Made by a program: the position numbers and the translations under genes
The notes under the pieces: generated by a model
The model's database searches: none
Seen by the model: the letters and a program-made list of their open reading frames with translations, nothing else
What the model was told of the DNA's origin: nothing
In this document: piece after piece, positions 1 through 8,045 of the stretch
Numbering within the stretch: position 1 is the first letter of the stretch
Layout of the letters: each line of letters opens with the position of its first letter
From: Polynucleobacter sp. UB-Piko-W3
Lineage (GTDB): Bacteria > Pseudomonadota > Gammaproteobacteria > Burkholderiales > Burkholderiaceae
Assembly: GCF_018881635.1 (NCBI RefSeq)
Contig: NZ_JACVPY010000002.1
Location: 519,545 to 583,544, forward strand
Direction: 5' to 3'
Length of the DNA: 64,000 nt

Positions 1-422
1 AGAACGGCTGCGCTAGTGATGCCACGCCAAGCTAATGGCAACTCAATTAAGCGAAAAATTTGCCAATGAGAAAGCCCGCTTACTTGGGCGGCCTCAATAA
101 TTTCTGGGTTGATCGCTTCAAATGCACGCTGTATTGGCTGTATGGCAAATGGCAAATTGACAATGAGGGAGGCAATCAGAATGCCGGTGAATGAAAATAC
201 CAGCGGTATACCCAAAAAGCTTTTGCTACTCAGTCCTACCAATAGGTAATAACCCAACACGGTGGGGGGTAGCACAAGGGGTAGAGCTAAGGCAGCCTCA
301 ATCCAGGATTTGCTTTTGCCCGCCTTTTGCAGCCTATGGGCAACCCAGATTCCAAATGGCAGAATCAGGGCCAGAGTCCACAAGGCAAGCTTTAAAGAGA
401 GAAGAATGGCATCCATATCCAT
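1..422 (-). CDS. modB: molybdate ABC transporter permease ModB, C-terminal part cut off by window edge
   Basis: Read on the minus strand this gives about 140 residues beginning MDMDAILLSLKLALW and running off position 1 without a stop. It is an inner-membrane permease subunit with hydrophobic segments near residues 5-22, 40-63 and 75-93. The segment ALPLVLPPTVLGYYLL is typical of ModB. The EAA loop that contacts the ATPase is present (EAAQVSGLSHWQIFRL and following LPLAWRG). ModB with ModA and ModC imports molybdate. A CysT/CysW sulfate or thiosulfate permease is the main alternative, but the motif fits ModB better. The gene diverges from the sox regulator and so lies next to soxC, a molybdenum enzyme, which supports molybdate as substrate. 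The start is ATG at 422; TTG at 425 is possible. Confidence 0.8.
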   Translation of the reverse strand, partial: MDMDAILLSLKLALWTLALILPFGIWVAHRLQKAGKSKSWIEAALALPLVLPPTVLGYYLLVGLSSKSFLGIPLVFSFTGILIASLIVNLPFAIQPIQRAFEAINPEIIEAAQVSGLSHWQIFRLIELPLAWRGITSAAV

Positions 423-489
423 CAATGGATTGTAGCTTTAGAAGTCTTAGGGTATTTCACTATAGGAGCTTGGCTCAGAATGATATTAA

Positions 490-509
490 ATATGCTTATA
501 TACGCATAT
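490..509. promoter_or_regulatory. inverted repeat, probable ArsR-family operator
   Basis: ATATGC (490-495) and GCATAT (504-509) form 6-bp arms around an 8-bp AT-rich spacer in the 106-bp modB/soxR divergent gap. The site ends 19 bases before the regulator start codon. ArsR-family repressors bind AT-rich inverted repeats of this kind and usually control their own gene. Binding by the adjacent regulator is inferred. Confidence 0.5.
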
Positions 510-528
510 ATTCATATTAATAGAGACC

Positions 529-864
529 ATGCAAGCTAAAGTTCAAAAAGCCACAAAGAATTTGTCTCCAAAGCAGATGGAGAAGGTTTTTTTTAAAGTA
601 GCAGAGTATTTCACTGTTCTTTCAGAGCCAGCCCGTTTGCGCATCATGTATGCCGTTTGCTCCGGGGAGAAATCGGTATCCGAAGTTCTAGAAATGTGTG
701 GCACAAGTCAGGCTAACGTATCTCGGCACCTACAAGCATTGCATAAAGCAGGAATATTACTTAGACGTAAAGAGGGTGTCACGGTGTATTGCTCCATTGC
801 AGATAATGCAACAGTAGAGATGTGCCAGACTGTCTGCGCAAAGATTGCTGAAAGTATTCATTAA
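529..864 (+). CDS. soxR: ArsR-family sulfur-responsive repressor of the sox cluster (SoxR/BigR/SqrR-like)
   Basis: This 111-residue winged-helix protein has the ArsR core: helices around residues 25-45, a recognition region near residues 59-72 (TSQANVSRHLQALHKAG) and a beta wing at 76-90 (GVTVYCSIAD). Cysteines are C44, C57, C88, C99 and C103. C44, in the VCSGE context, and a cysteine in the C-terminal helix (C99 or C103) correspond to the pair that senses persulfide in SqrR/BigR relatives. This is family knowledge plus a by-eye alignment. It heads the sox genes, 28 bases before soxC, with a palindromic operator upstream. The expected role is derepression of sox genes when sulfane sulfur accumulates. 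A metal sensor is less likely because no clear metal-box motif is seen. Confidence 0.8.
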   Translation: MQAKVQKATKNLSPKQMEKVFFKVAEYFTVLSEPARLRIMYAVCSGEKSVSEVLEMCGTSQANVSRHLQALHKAGILLRRKEGVTVYCSIADNATVEMCQTVCAKIAESIH

Positions 865-892
865 TGAGTAATAATTTTTCATTAGAGGTCAA

Positions 893-2293
893 ATGACTAA
901 GAAGCAAATTGAATTAATTGCTCAGGATATCTCAGCGGTTGAGAAGCCTGCTAATAGAGCCCGACTGGTGAAAGCACCAGAGCATTTCATATCTCAGGAG
1001 TTGATTAGTGATATCAATGCCAACGGTCTTGATGAAACCCGTCGCGGCTTTTTGCGCAAAGGATTCTTTTCTGCCCTAAGTGGTGCCGCCGCTGGCTTGG
1101 CTGCCCCAATGGCATTTGCCGCAGGTGAAGGTGACTCAGCCATTCTAGAAAAGCAAGAATGGCAGACCACTTTGGGTAAGAACGTAGCCACCATGCCATA
1201 TGGGATGCCATCGATTTATGAAGCCAATTTGATCCGTCGTGAATCACCTGGCTTAACCCGTGTAGCTGCATCTTCAGTTGCCTTTACGCCTCTACAAGGT
1301 TTATTCGGAACGATTACTCCAAGCGGTTTACATTTCGAGCGCCATCACCAGGGTTGGTACAACCTCAATCCTGAAACGCATCGTTTGATGGTGAATGGCA
1401 TGGTGAAGAATGCCCGCGTCTTTACGATGAATGACTTAATGAGGCTGCCATCAGTTTCACGTACACACTTTATTGAGTGCGGCGCTAATACTGGCTTAGA
1501 GTGGGGTAACGTTGCTGTGCCAACTGTGCAATACACCCATGGCATGTTGTCTTGTTGCGAATTTACTGGTGTACCACTCAAGGTATTGCTTGAGGAGTGC
1601 GGCGCTGATCTAAAAAAAGGCAAGCTTTTGCTTGCTGAAGGTGGCGATGGCTCAGGGATGACGCGCACAATTAATTTAGAGAGCTGCTTGGACGATACTA
1701 TTGTTGCTTGGGGTATGAATGGTGAGATGCTCCGTCCTGAAAATGGCTTCCCATTACGCCTCGTAGTGCCTGGTGTGCAGGGTGTCAGCTGGGTGAAGTG
1801 GTTGCGTCGCCTTGAAGTGGGTGATATGCCATGGAATGCAAAAGATGAAGCAGTTCACTACATTGATCTCATGCCAAATGGGATGCACCGTCAATACACA
1901 TCGATTCAAGAATGCAAATCTGTTATTACTACGCCATCAGGCGGTCAGCAATTACTAGATAAAGGTTTTTATAATGTCAGTGGTATGGCTTGGTCAGGAC
2001 GCGGCAAGGTCAAGCGTGTTGATGTTTCGTTTGATGGTGGCAATAACTGGCGTACAGCGCGCTTAGAGACACCGGTTCTCACAAAATCGATTACCCGCTT
2101 TAATATTGATTGGATTTGGGACGGATCACCAGCAATTTTACAATCCAGAGCAATGGATGACACCGGTTATGTGCAACCATCAATCAAGATGCTGCGGGAT
2201 GTTCGTGGTAATCGCTCGATTTATCACAACAATGCAATTCAGTCTTGGAAGTTAGATTCAAATGGCGAGGTGAGCAATGTTCAAGTTGGATAA
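893..2293 (+). CDS. soxC: sulfane dehydrogenase SoxC, molybdopterin subunit
   Basis: 466 residues. SoxC is the molybdenum-cofactor subunit of periplasmic SoxCD, which removes six electrons from the sulfane sulfur bound to SoxY. A Tat signal RRGFLRK sits at residues 50-56, followed by an Ala-rich hydrophobic stretch ending near AFA. A long leader before the twin arginines is normal for SoxC. The sulfite-oxidase fold is visible, with the molybdenum-ligand cysteine C196 in HFIECGANTG and a C-terminal dimerisation domain with VDVSFDGGNNW. A GAGG Shine-Dalgarno sits just upstream of the ATG. The 3' end overlaps soxD by 17 bases, indicating translational coupling. Length and motifs are normal for the family. 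Confidence 0.95.
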   Translation: MTKKQIELIAQDISAVEKPANRARLVKAPEHFISQELISDINANGLDETRRGFLRKGFFSALSGAAAGLAAPMAFAAGEGDSAILEKQEWQTTLGKNVATMPYGMPSIYEANLIRRESPGLTRVAASSVAFTPLQGLFGTITPSGLHFERHHQGWYNLNPETHRLMVNGMVKNARVFTMNDLMRLPSVSRTHFIECGANTGLEWGNVAVPTVQYTHGMLSCCEFTGVPLKVLLEECGADLKKGKLLLAEGGDGSGMTRTINLESCLDDTIVAWGMNGEMLRPENGFPLRLVVPGVQGVSWVKWLRRLEVGDMPWNAKDEAVHYIDLMPNGMHRQYTSIQECKSVITTPSGGQQLLDKGFYNVSGMAWSGRGKVKRVDVSFDGGNNWRTARLETPVLTKSITRFNIDWIWDGSPAILQSRAMDDTGYVQPSIKMLRDVRGNRSIYHNNAIQSWKLDSNGEVSNVQVG

Positions 2294-3374
2294 ATTATTT
2301 GCTCGCCTGGCACTTTTAAGTTTGGCAGTATTTTCTGCTCAACTGACTTATGCGCAAATCGCACAAAGCATTCAAGGCCCCACTAAGTTTCCTGGTATTG
2401 GGCGCAATGCCACCCCTGCGGAGGTAATTGCTTGGGATATTGATGTACGCCCCGACTTTAAAGGTCTACCAAAGGGCTCTGGATCTGTTGCGCAAGGTCA
2501 GGTGATCTGGGAAGCGAAGTGCGCCAGTTGTCACGGGGTATTTGGCGAGTCAAACGAGATCTTTACTCCAATCGCGGGTGGCACCACTATCGATGATGTG
2601 AAGACTGGCAAAGTTGCTTCTTTAGGTGATCGCAAGCAACCTCAACGTACAACCTTAATGAAAGTTCCCACGGTTTCTACTTTGTGGGATTACATCTATC
2701 GCGCAATGCCTTGGAATGCTCCAAGATCATTAACTCCGGATGATACGTATGCTCTGGTTGCATTTATTTTGAGCTTGGGTGAAATCATTCCTGATGATTT
2801 TGTCTTGAGTAACACCAATATCGCTGACGTTCAAAAAAAGATGCCTAATCGTAACGGCATGTCTCTAAATCACGGCTTTTGGAGTGTGAACGGTAAGCCC
2901 GATATCAACGCACAGGCCTGCATGAATAATTGCGTCAAGTTTGTGCAAATAGGGTCTGAATTGCCTGATTTCGCCAGAAATGCCCATGGCAATATTGCAG
3001 AGCAAAATCGCCTCTATGGCCCATACCGAGGATCAGATACGACTAAGCCACCAATTGCCAAGTTGCCAGGTGCAACGGGCGAGGGCTTAGCACATGCTGC
3101 TGATACCCCTGTTGCCACCACTAAGAGTCCTGCTGCATTATTTAAGAGCCAAAACTGCTCAGCATGTCATGCACCGAATGCGAAGTTAGTTGGACCATCC
3201 ATTGCTGCTATTGCAGCGAAATATCAAGGCCAAGGCGGGGGTCAAGAAAAGCTGATGGCTAAGGTTAAAAATGGAGGTTCAGGGGTGTGGGGTGCCATTC
3301 CGATGCCACCACAGCCTCAATTATCTGATGAGGATAGGACGATTCTTGTTCGCTGGATGCTGACTGGACAATAG
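2277..3374 (+). CDS. soxD: SoxD, diheme cytochrome c subunit of sulfane dehydrogenase
   Basis: 365 residues with a Sec signal peptide ending around TYAQ (about residue 26). Two c-type heme sites are visible: CASCH at residues 82-86 and CSACH at 294-298. SoxD takes electrons from SoxC and passes them to the respiratory chain. The N-terminal half includes LNHGFWSVNGKPD, a region seen in SoxD, and the second heme domain is a class I cytochrome with methionines near the C-terminus (IPMPPQ). The start codon lies inside the soxC reading frame, so the two are almost certainly made together. Two hemes match the usual alphaproteobacterial and betaproteobacterial SoxD. Confidence 0.94.
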   Translation: MFKLDKLFARLALLSLAVFSAQLTYAQIAQSIQGPTKFPGIGRNATPAEVIAWDIDVRPDFKGLPKGSGSVAQGQVIWEAKCASCHGVFGESNEIFTPIAGGTTIDDVKTGKVASLGDRKQPQRTTLMKVPTVSTLWDYIYRAMPWNAPRSLTPDDTYALVAFILSLGEIIPDDFVLSNTNIADVQKKMPNRNGMSLNHGFWSVNGKPDINAQACMNNCVKFVQIGSELPDFARNAHGNIAEQNRLYGPYRGSDTTKPPIAKLPGATGEGLAHAADTPVATTKSPAALFKSQNCSACHAPNAKLVGPSIAAIAAKYQGQGGGQEKLMAKVKNGGSGVWGAIPMPPQPQLSDEDRTILVRWMLTGQ

Positions 3375-3389
3375 TTTTAATGAGGTTTT

Positions 3390-3419
3390 TTGAAATACCA
3401 CTATATTTGATGCTATGAG
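3390..3419 (+). promoter_or_regulatory. possible sigma-70 promoter ahead of soxYZ
   Basis: TTGAAA (3390-3395) and TATGAG (3414-3419) are separated by 18 bases, and TGC immediately before the -10 gives an extended -10. It lies in the 66-base soxD-soxY gap, 21 bases before the soxY start. It would give extra soxYZAX transcript relative to soxCD. Judged by eye only. Confidence 0.3.
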
Positions 3420-3440
3420 TAGATTATTAAAGGAGTTTTT

Positions 3441-3893
3441 ATGAATCAGCAGCGACGCAGTTTATTGAAATATTCAGCCGTTTTCGGCTTGATGGCTTCT
3501 GCGGGTCTTATCAGCGTAGCCCAAGCTCAAGAGTGGAATAAAGCCGCTTTTGAAGGCAAGAGCCTTGATGAGGTATTCAAAATCTTGGGTGCTGGTAGCC
3601 CAGACAAATCAGGCGCTATTACTTTAAATGCTCCTGATATTGCAGAGAACGGAGCAGTAGTTCCTGTTGGAATTACAACCACTCTTAAAGCAGAGCAGAT
3701 GGCTATTTTGGTTGAGAAAAACCCAAGCTCTTTAGCGGCACAATTTTTTATTCCTGCTGGCACAGAACCATTTGTTACTTCTCGTATCAAGATGGGTCAA
3801 ACCTCTAACGTATATGGCTTGGTAAAAGCCGATGGCAAGTGGAGCATGGCAGTGAAGGAAGTAAAAGTTACTTTGGGTGGTTGTGGCGGTTAA
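3441..3893 (+). CDS. soxY: thiosulfate oxidation carrier protein SoxY
   Basis: 150 residues. SoxY carries pathway intermediates covalently on a cysteine in a flexible C-terminal tail. The tail is intact: the protein ends GGCGG with the carrier cysteine at C148. A twin-arginine-type leader (NQQRRSLLKYS, then a hydrophobic core ending SVAQAQ) matches SoxY export as a SoxYZ complex. A strong AAGGAG Shine-Dalgarno sits at the correct distance. soxZ follows 56 bases downstream. The middle region is an immunoglobulin-like beta sandwich in known structures. Confidence 0.96.
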   Translation: MNQQRRSLLKYSAVFGLMASAGLISVAQAQEWNKAAFEGKSLDEVFKILGAGSPDKSGAITLNAPDIAENGAVVPVGITTTLKAEQMAILVEKNPSSLAAQFFIPAGTEPFVTSRIKMGQTSNVYGLVKADGKWSMAVKEVKVTLGGCGG

Positions 3894-3949
3894 TGACCCC
3901 AGGCCCAAGCAAATACCATTAATTAATTACTAGATTACAAGAGGAAAAC

Positions 3950-4258
3950 ATGGCTGATCCGATGCGCGTTAGAGCTGCTGAGAATGGTGGAATTGTGGAT
4001 GTAAAAATTTTGATGAAGCACGATATGGAATCTGGTCAGCGTAAGGACGCTGCTGGCAAAACTATTCCTGCATGGTTCATCAGCACAATCAATGTCAAAG
4101 CCAATGGCAAAGATGTATTGAATGGTCAATTTGGTCCTGCAGTTTCTAAGGATCCATTTTTGAACTTCAAATACAAAGGTGCTAAAGGGGATAAGATTGT
4201 TGTTAGCTGGGTAGATAGTAAAGGTGACAAACGCACCGACGAAGCGACCGCTTCTTAA
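3950..4258 (+). CDS. soxZ: thiosulfate oxidation carrier complex protein SoxZ
   Basis: 102 residues with no signal peptide, as expected because SoxZ is carried through the Tat system bound to SoxY. Family features are the start MADPMRVRA, ILMKHDMESGQRKD and the C-terminal GDKIVVSWVDSKGD. It is a small beta-sandwich partner that stabilises SoxY and presents its cysteine arm to SoxAX, SoxB and SoxCD. A GAGGA Shine-Dalgarno lies just upstream. It sits in the conserved soxYZAXB order. Length is typical. Confidence 0.96.
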   Translation: MADPMRVRAAENGGIVDVKILMKHDMESGQRKDAAGKTIPAWFISTINVKANGKDVLNGQFGPAVSKDPFLNFKYKGAKGDKIVVSWVDSKGDKRTDEATAS

Positions 4259-4302
4259 TGCCAGTAATTTTCACCGCCTCGATGGTTTTGAAAGGGTAAC
4301 AA

Positions 4303-5115
4303 ATGCAGCGTAAATTCACCTTAGGCTTAGCCTTAGGAATATTGGCAACAATGTTGTCAATTTCATCAACGACCTATGCCCAAAATGCAACGGACGATAT
4401 TGCGAAGTATCGCGAGATGATTGCAGATGGAAACCCATCCGAACTCTACGAGGCTGCAGGTGAAGAGCTTTGGAAAAAACCTGCCGGCCCGAAAAATGCA
4501 ACTCTTGAGAAGTGCGATTTGGGTTTGGGGCCTGGAGTTGTCAAAGGTGCGGCAGCACAGTTACCACGCTACTTTAAGGACACTAATAAAGTTCAAGATC
4601 TCGAGTCCCGCTTGATGACTTGCATGCAAAAGCTGCAAGGCCGTGACCCTCAAGAAATGATTGATGCTCCTTTTCAGAAGGGCCCTAAGAAGGATATGGA
4701 AGCGATTGTTGCTTACGTAGTCACTTTATCTAAAGGCGACAAAATTAAGGTAAGCACAAATCATCCTAAAGAAAAAGAAATGTATGAGCTTGGTAAGCGT
4801 GCATTCTTTTTCCAGGGCGGACCAATGGATTTCTCATGCGCCTCTTGCCACGCTGAAGATGGCAAGCGGATTCGTTTGCAGGATTTACCAAATATCACCA
4901 CCCAAAAAGGTGCAGCTTTGGGTTGGGGATATTGGCCAGCATATCGTGTCTCAAGTGGACAGTTCTGGACAATGCAACAGCGCTTAAACGATTGCTATCG
5001 TCAGCAGCGCTTCCCATTCCCAATATATGGCTCTGATCTGACTGTGGCTTTGTCTATGTATATGTCAAAAAATGCCAATGGCGGTACTGTTGAAACCCCT
5101 GGTTTAAAGCGTTAA
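4303..5115 (+). CDS. soxA: SoxA, monoheme-type L-cysteine S-thiosulfotransferase subunit
   Basis: 270 residues with a Sec signal ending TTYAQ (about residue 27). SoxA with SoxX joins thiosulfate to the SoxY cysteine. Only one heme site, CASCH at residues 179-183, is present. The N-terminal domain keeps cysteines C71 and C107 but has no CxxCH, the arrangement of monoheme SoxA in which a disulfide replaces the lost heme. The active-site cysteine that becomes a persulfide heme ligand is C231 in LNDCYRQQRFP. soxX follows 19 bases after the stop. The function is secure; the monoheme class is read directly from the motif count. Confidence 0.95.
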   Translation: MQRKFTLGLALGILATMLSISSTTYAQNATDDIAKYREMIADGNPSELYEAAGEELWKKPAGPKNATLEKCDLGLGPGVVKGAAAQLPRYFKDTNKVQDLESRLMTCMQKLQGRDPQEMIDAPFQKGPKKDMEAIVAYVVTLSKGDKIKVSTNHPKEKEMYELGKRAFFFQGGPMDFSCASCHAEDGKRIRLQDLPNITTQKGAALGWGYWPAYRVSSGQFWTMQQRLNDCYRQQRFPFPIYGSDLTVALSMYMSKNANGGTVETPGLKR

Positions 5116-5134
5116 TGGATAAGAGACAGAGAAT

Positions 5135-5773
5135 ATGAATATGAAAAACATGAAATCCCTCTTAGCTATTGGCAGCTTTACGTTAGTAGCAATTGCAATG
5201 CAAGGATCTGCAATTGCTCAACAAGCAAACGATCCTAAGTTTAATAAGATGATTAAGGATGGTTTTAAAGCTGAAGGTATTGCTGGCTTAGATCGTATTG
5301 ATCAGGATGCAACCCAAAAGTTTTGTTCTGATCCTATGTTTGCTAATAGCAAGCAGGGTGAAAAGATGCGCGAGAAAATTCAGAAAATCAATATGGACAG
5401 CATTAAGCAGCCCTCTGATGGTAAATATATCGGTGATTGGAAGAAGGGCGAGGCAATTGCGCAAAGTGGTCGTGGCGCTACGTGGACTGATAAAGCGGAT
5501 GCTCCAGTTGGCGGCGGTTGCTACAACTGTCACCAAATCGATAAGAAAGAGATTTCTTATGGAACGATTGGCCCAACACTTTGGAACTATGGCAAGTTAC
5601 GTGGTTCTTCACAAGACGTTATTACCTATACCTGGAATCGTATTAATAACTCCAAGGCCTATAACGCTTGCAGCAATATGCCACGGTTTGCACACTTCAA
5701 GCTCTTAACAGAGCAGCAAATGCAGGATGTGATGGCTTTATTGCTGGATCCCGCCTCTCCAGTGAATCAGTAA
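5135..5773 (+). CDS. soxX: SoxX, monoheme cytochrome c partner of SoxA
   Basis: 212 residues with a signal peptide ending SAIAQQ (near residue 27). A single heme site CYNCH lies at residues 129-133, followed by ISYGTIGPTLWNYGKLRG, a strong SoxX signature, and a likely methionine ligand in CSNMPRFAHF. SoxX forms the SoxAX heterodimer and relays electrons from C-S bond formation. The long N-terminal extension before the heme, about 100 residues, is shared by the larger SoxX forms. A hairpin that may end part of the transcription follows directly. Confidence 0.95.
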   Translation: MNMKNMKSLLAIGSFTLVAIAMQGSAIAQQANDPKFNKMIKDGFKAEGIAGLDRIDQDATQKFCSDPMFANSKQGEKMREKIQKINMDSIKQPSDGKYIGDWKKGEAIAQSGRGATWTDKADAPVGGGCYNCHQIDKKEISYGTIGPTLWNYGKLRGSSQDVITYTWNRINNSKAYNACSNMPRFAHFKLLTEQQMQDVMALLLDPASPVNQ

Positions 5774-5804
5774 GTGAAGAAGCAAAAGAGATAAAAAAAT
5801 ATAA

Positions 5805-5828
5805 AAAACAGGCCGACAGGCCTGTTTT
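5805..5828 (+). terminator. hairpin between soxX and soxB, likely partial terminator
   Basis: AAAACAGGCC (5805-5814) pairs perfectly with GGCCTGTTTT (5819-5828) around a GACA loop (5815-5818). The T-run is part of the stem rather than a separate tail. It sits 15 bases before the soxB start, inside an otherwise continuous operon, so it probably lowers rather than stops soxB transcription. Confidence 0.6.
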
Positions 5829-5843
5829 CATAAAGGGGTAGAT

Positions 5844-7574
5844 ATGTCTTTGAGTCGTCGTGATTTTTTGCAAGCCTTGGCGATTGCTTCGGCTGGCGGA
5901 ATGAGTTTGCAATCTAACTTTGCTAATGCGCAAAGTACGGCACAAAAGTTTTATGACTTACCGAAGTTCGGTAATGTGCATTTCTTGCATTACACAGATT
6001 GTCACGCCCAGTTATTGCCCATTTACTTTCGCGAACCGAATGTAAACCTCGGTATTGGCGGCCAAGAGGGCAAGACTCCACACTTGGTTGGCGAATATTT
6101 ACTAAAAGCCAATGGTATTGCTGCTGGCTCTCGTGATGCGCACGCATTTACTTATTTGGACTATGTAGCAGCGGCTCAGAACTACGGCAAGATGGGCGGC
6201 TTTGCGCATATGGCTACCCTCATTAAACAAATGAAAGCCAATCGCCCTGGAGCGCTCTTGCTTGACGGTGGTGATACTTGGCAAGGCTCTGGTACGGCGT
6301 TATGGACCAATGGCCAAGATATGGTGGATGCCGCTCTCGCATTGGGTGTTGACGTGATGACGGCCCACTGGGAGATGACGCTAGGTGAGAAGCGCGTAAT
6401 GGAAATTGTGAATGGAGACTTCAAGGGCAAGATTTCTTTCATTGCACAAAATATCAAGACAGCAGACTTTGGTGATATGGTATTTAACCCTTATGTCATG
6501 AAAGTTCAAAATGGCATTCAAGTAGCCATCATTGGCCAAGCCTTCCCATACACACCGATTGCAAATCCTCGCTATTTCACTCCTGATTGGACCTTTGGTA
6601 TTCAGGAAGAGAATATGCAAAAGACCATTGATGAGGTTAGATCAAAGGGGGCAAAGGTAGTTGTGCTTTTGTCTCATAACGGTATGGATGTGGATTTGAA
6701 GATGGCCTCCCGTGTTCGTGGTTTGGATGCCATCTTGGGTGGGCATACCCATGATGGTGTGCCTATTCCGGTGAAGGTGAAGAATGCTGGCGGTATAACA
6801 CTAGTTACCAATGCTGGATCTAATAGTAAGTTTTTAGGTGTGTTGGATTTTGATGTGAAGGGTGGCAAGCCAATAGATTTCCGTTACAAGCTTTTCCCGA
6901 TCTTCTCAAACATGATCCCTGCCGATCCAACTATGAGTAAGTTAATTACGAAAATCAGAGCCCCGTATGAGGTAAAGCTCAATGAGAAGCTGGCAACTAC
7001 CGAAGGACTTTTATATCGTCGTGGTAACTTCAATGGCAGCTTCGATCAACTTATCCTTGATGGTTTGATGGCGCAGAAAAATGCTGAGATTGCTTTCTCA
7101 CCGGGATTCCGCTGGGGTACCAGTCTTTTGCCAGGGCAGGCGATCACCCGAGAGAACCTTTTGGATCAAACAGCGATTACTTATCCATACACCACGGTCA
7201 CCAATATGACTGGTGAAACGATTAAAACCATCTTAGAAGATGTGGCAGACAATTTATTCAATCCTGATCCATATTATCAACAGGGTGGGGATATGGTGCG
7301 TGTAGGTGGTATGCAATACACCATTGATCCAGTCCAGACTGCTGGCAAACGTATTACCGATATGCGCCTCAATGGTAAAGCAATTGAAGCAAGTAAAACT
7401 TACAAGGTTGCCGGCTGGGCACCGGTTAGTGAAGAGGCTAAGAGTCTTGGTGGCGAAGCAATTTGGGATGTTATGGAGAGGCATTTAAGAGACGTTAAGG
7501 TGGTAAAAGCCGTCAAGCTGAATGAGCCAGTTATCAAGGGCCTTAGCAAGAACCCAGGCATGGCTTCCATTTAA
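5844..7574 (+). CDS. soxB: thiosulfohydrolase SoxB
   Basis: 576 residues. SoxB hydrolyses the terminal sulfonate from SoxY-bound intermediates to release sulfate. A Tat signal is visible (SRRDFLQALAIASAGG, residues 4-19). It belongs to the 5'-nucleotidase-like metallophosphatase fold. The manganese-binding motifs are present: D52 and H54 in HYTDCHAQL, D141/D144 in LDGGDTWQGSG, and GGHTHDG with H301 and H303. The C-terminal domain carries the substrate-channel segment around FSPGFRWG. A GGGG-type Shine-Dalgarno lies about 8 bases before the ATG. Length is normal. The flanking soxX and dsrE-like genes fit the operon. Confidence 0.96.
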   Translation: MSLSRRDFLQALAIASAGGMSLQSNFANAQSTAQKFYDLPKFGNVHFLHYTDCHAQLLPIYFREPNVNLGIGGQEGKTPHLVGEYLLKANGIAAGSRDAHAFTYLDYVAAAQNYGKMGGFAHMATLIKQMKANRPGALLLDGGDTWQGSGTALWTNGQDMVDAALALGVDVMTAHWEMTLGEKRVMEIVNGDFKGKISFIAQNIKTADFGDMVFNPYVMKVQNGIQVAIIGQAFPYTPIANPRYFTPDWTFGIQEENMQKTIDEVRSKGAKVVVLLSHNGMDVDLKMASRVRGLDAILGGHTHDGVPIPVKVKNAGGITLVTNAGSNSKFLGVLDFDVKGGKPIDFRYKLFPIFSNMIPADPTMSKLITKIRAPYEVKLNEKLATTEGLLYRRGNFNGSFDQLILDGLMAQKNAEIAFSPGFRWGTSLLPGQAITRENLLDQTAITYPYTTVTNMTGETIKTILEDVADNLFNPDPYYQQGGDMVRVGGMQYTIDPVQTAGKRITDMRLNGKAIEASKTYKVAGWAPVSEEAKSLGGEAIWDVMERHLRDVKVVKAVKLNEPVIKGLSKNPGMASI

Positions 7575-7596
7575 TTAATTCGTAAAGGTTTTAGTA

Positions 7597-8034
7597 ATGA
7601 GAAAAATTATCCAGTTTATTTTTGCAGCAACTCTTGCCATTGGCATTGCATCACTTGTCAGCGCCCAATCTTCAGGCTCTACTAAAGTGGTTTATCACAT
7701 TGATGATGCTGAAACTCAGGGCTTGAAAGGATTGCGCAATATTCGTAATCACTTAGATGTTTCTCCCCAAACCACCATAATTGTTGTGACCCATGCCAAT
7801 GGAGTGGATCTTCTCATGGAGGGGGCTAAGGATAAAAAAAATAATGTGGAATATGCGCCATTAGTAGGAGCTCTCAAATCTCGTGGCGTAAAGTTTGAGG
7901 TTTGTGAGATTACGCTAAAAAATCGTAATCTCAAAAAGGATCAATTCACTCTGGATGCAGATTTCACTCCATCCGGAGTAGTGCGTGTTGCTGACCTACA
8001 ATACAAAGATGGGTTTGCTTACATCAAACCATAA
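7597..8034 (+). CDS. secreted DsrE/DsrF-like sulfur-carrier-type protein
   Basis: 145 residues with a clear signal peptide (MRKIIQFIFAATLAIG to about SAQ, residue 24). The mature part resembles the DsrE-like fold: VVYHIDDAETQGLKGLRNIRN, a strand TTIIVVTHANGVDLLM, and a single cysteine C103 in FEVCEITLKNRNL at the position of the DsrE active cysteine. Proteins of this group are common near sox genes and are presumed to bind or transfer sulfane sulfur in the periplasm. The substrate is unproven. It follows soxB by 22 bases and precedes the SoxH-like gene by 11, so it is part of the operon. Confidence 0.8.
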   Translation: MRKIIQFIFAATLAIGIASLVSAQSSGSTKVVYHIDDAETQGLKGLRNIRNHLDVSPQTTIIVVTHANGVDLLMEGAKDKKNNVEYAPLVGALKSRGVKFEVCEITLKNRNLKKDQFTLDADFTPSGVVRVADLQYKDGFAYIKP

Positions 8035-8045
8035 TTAGTGGACTA

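Noticed and set aside
191-520. Open frame of 109 codons on + over the modB region
   Set aside because: It is antisense to a well-supported permease gene, has no family resemblance, and crosses the divergent promoter region including the operator.
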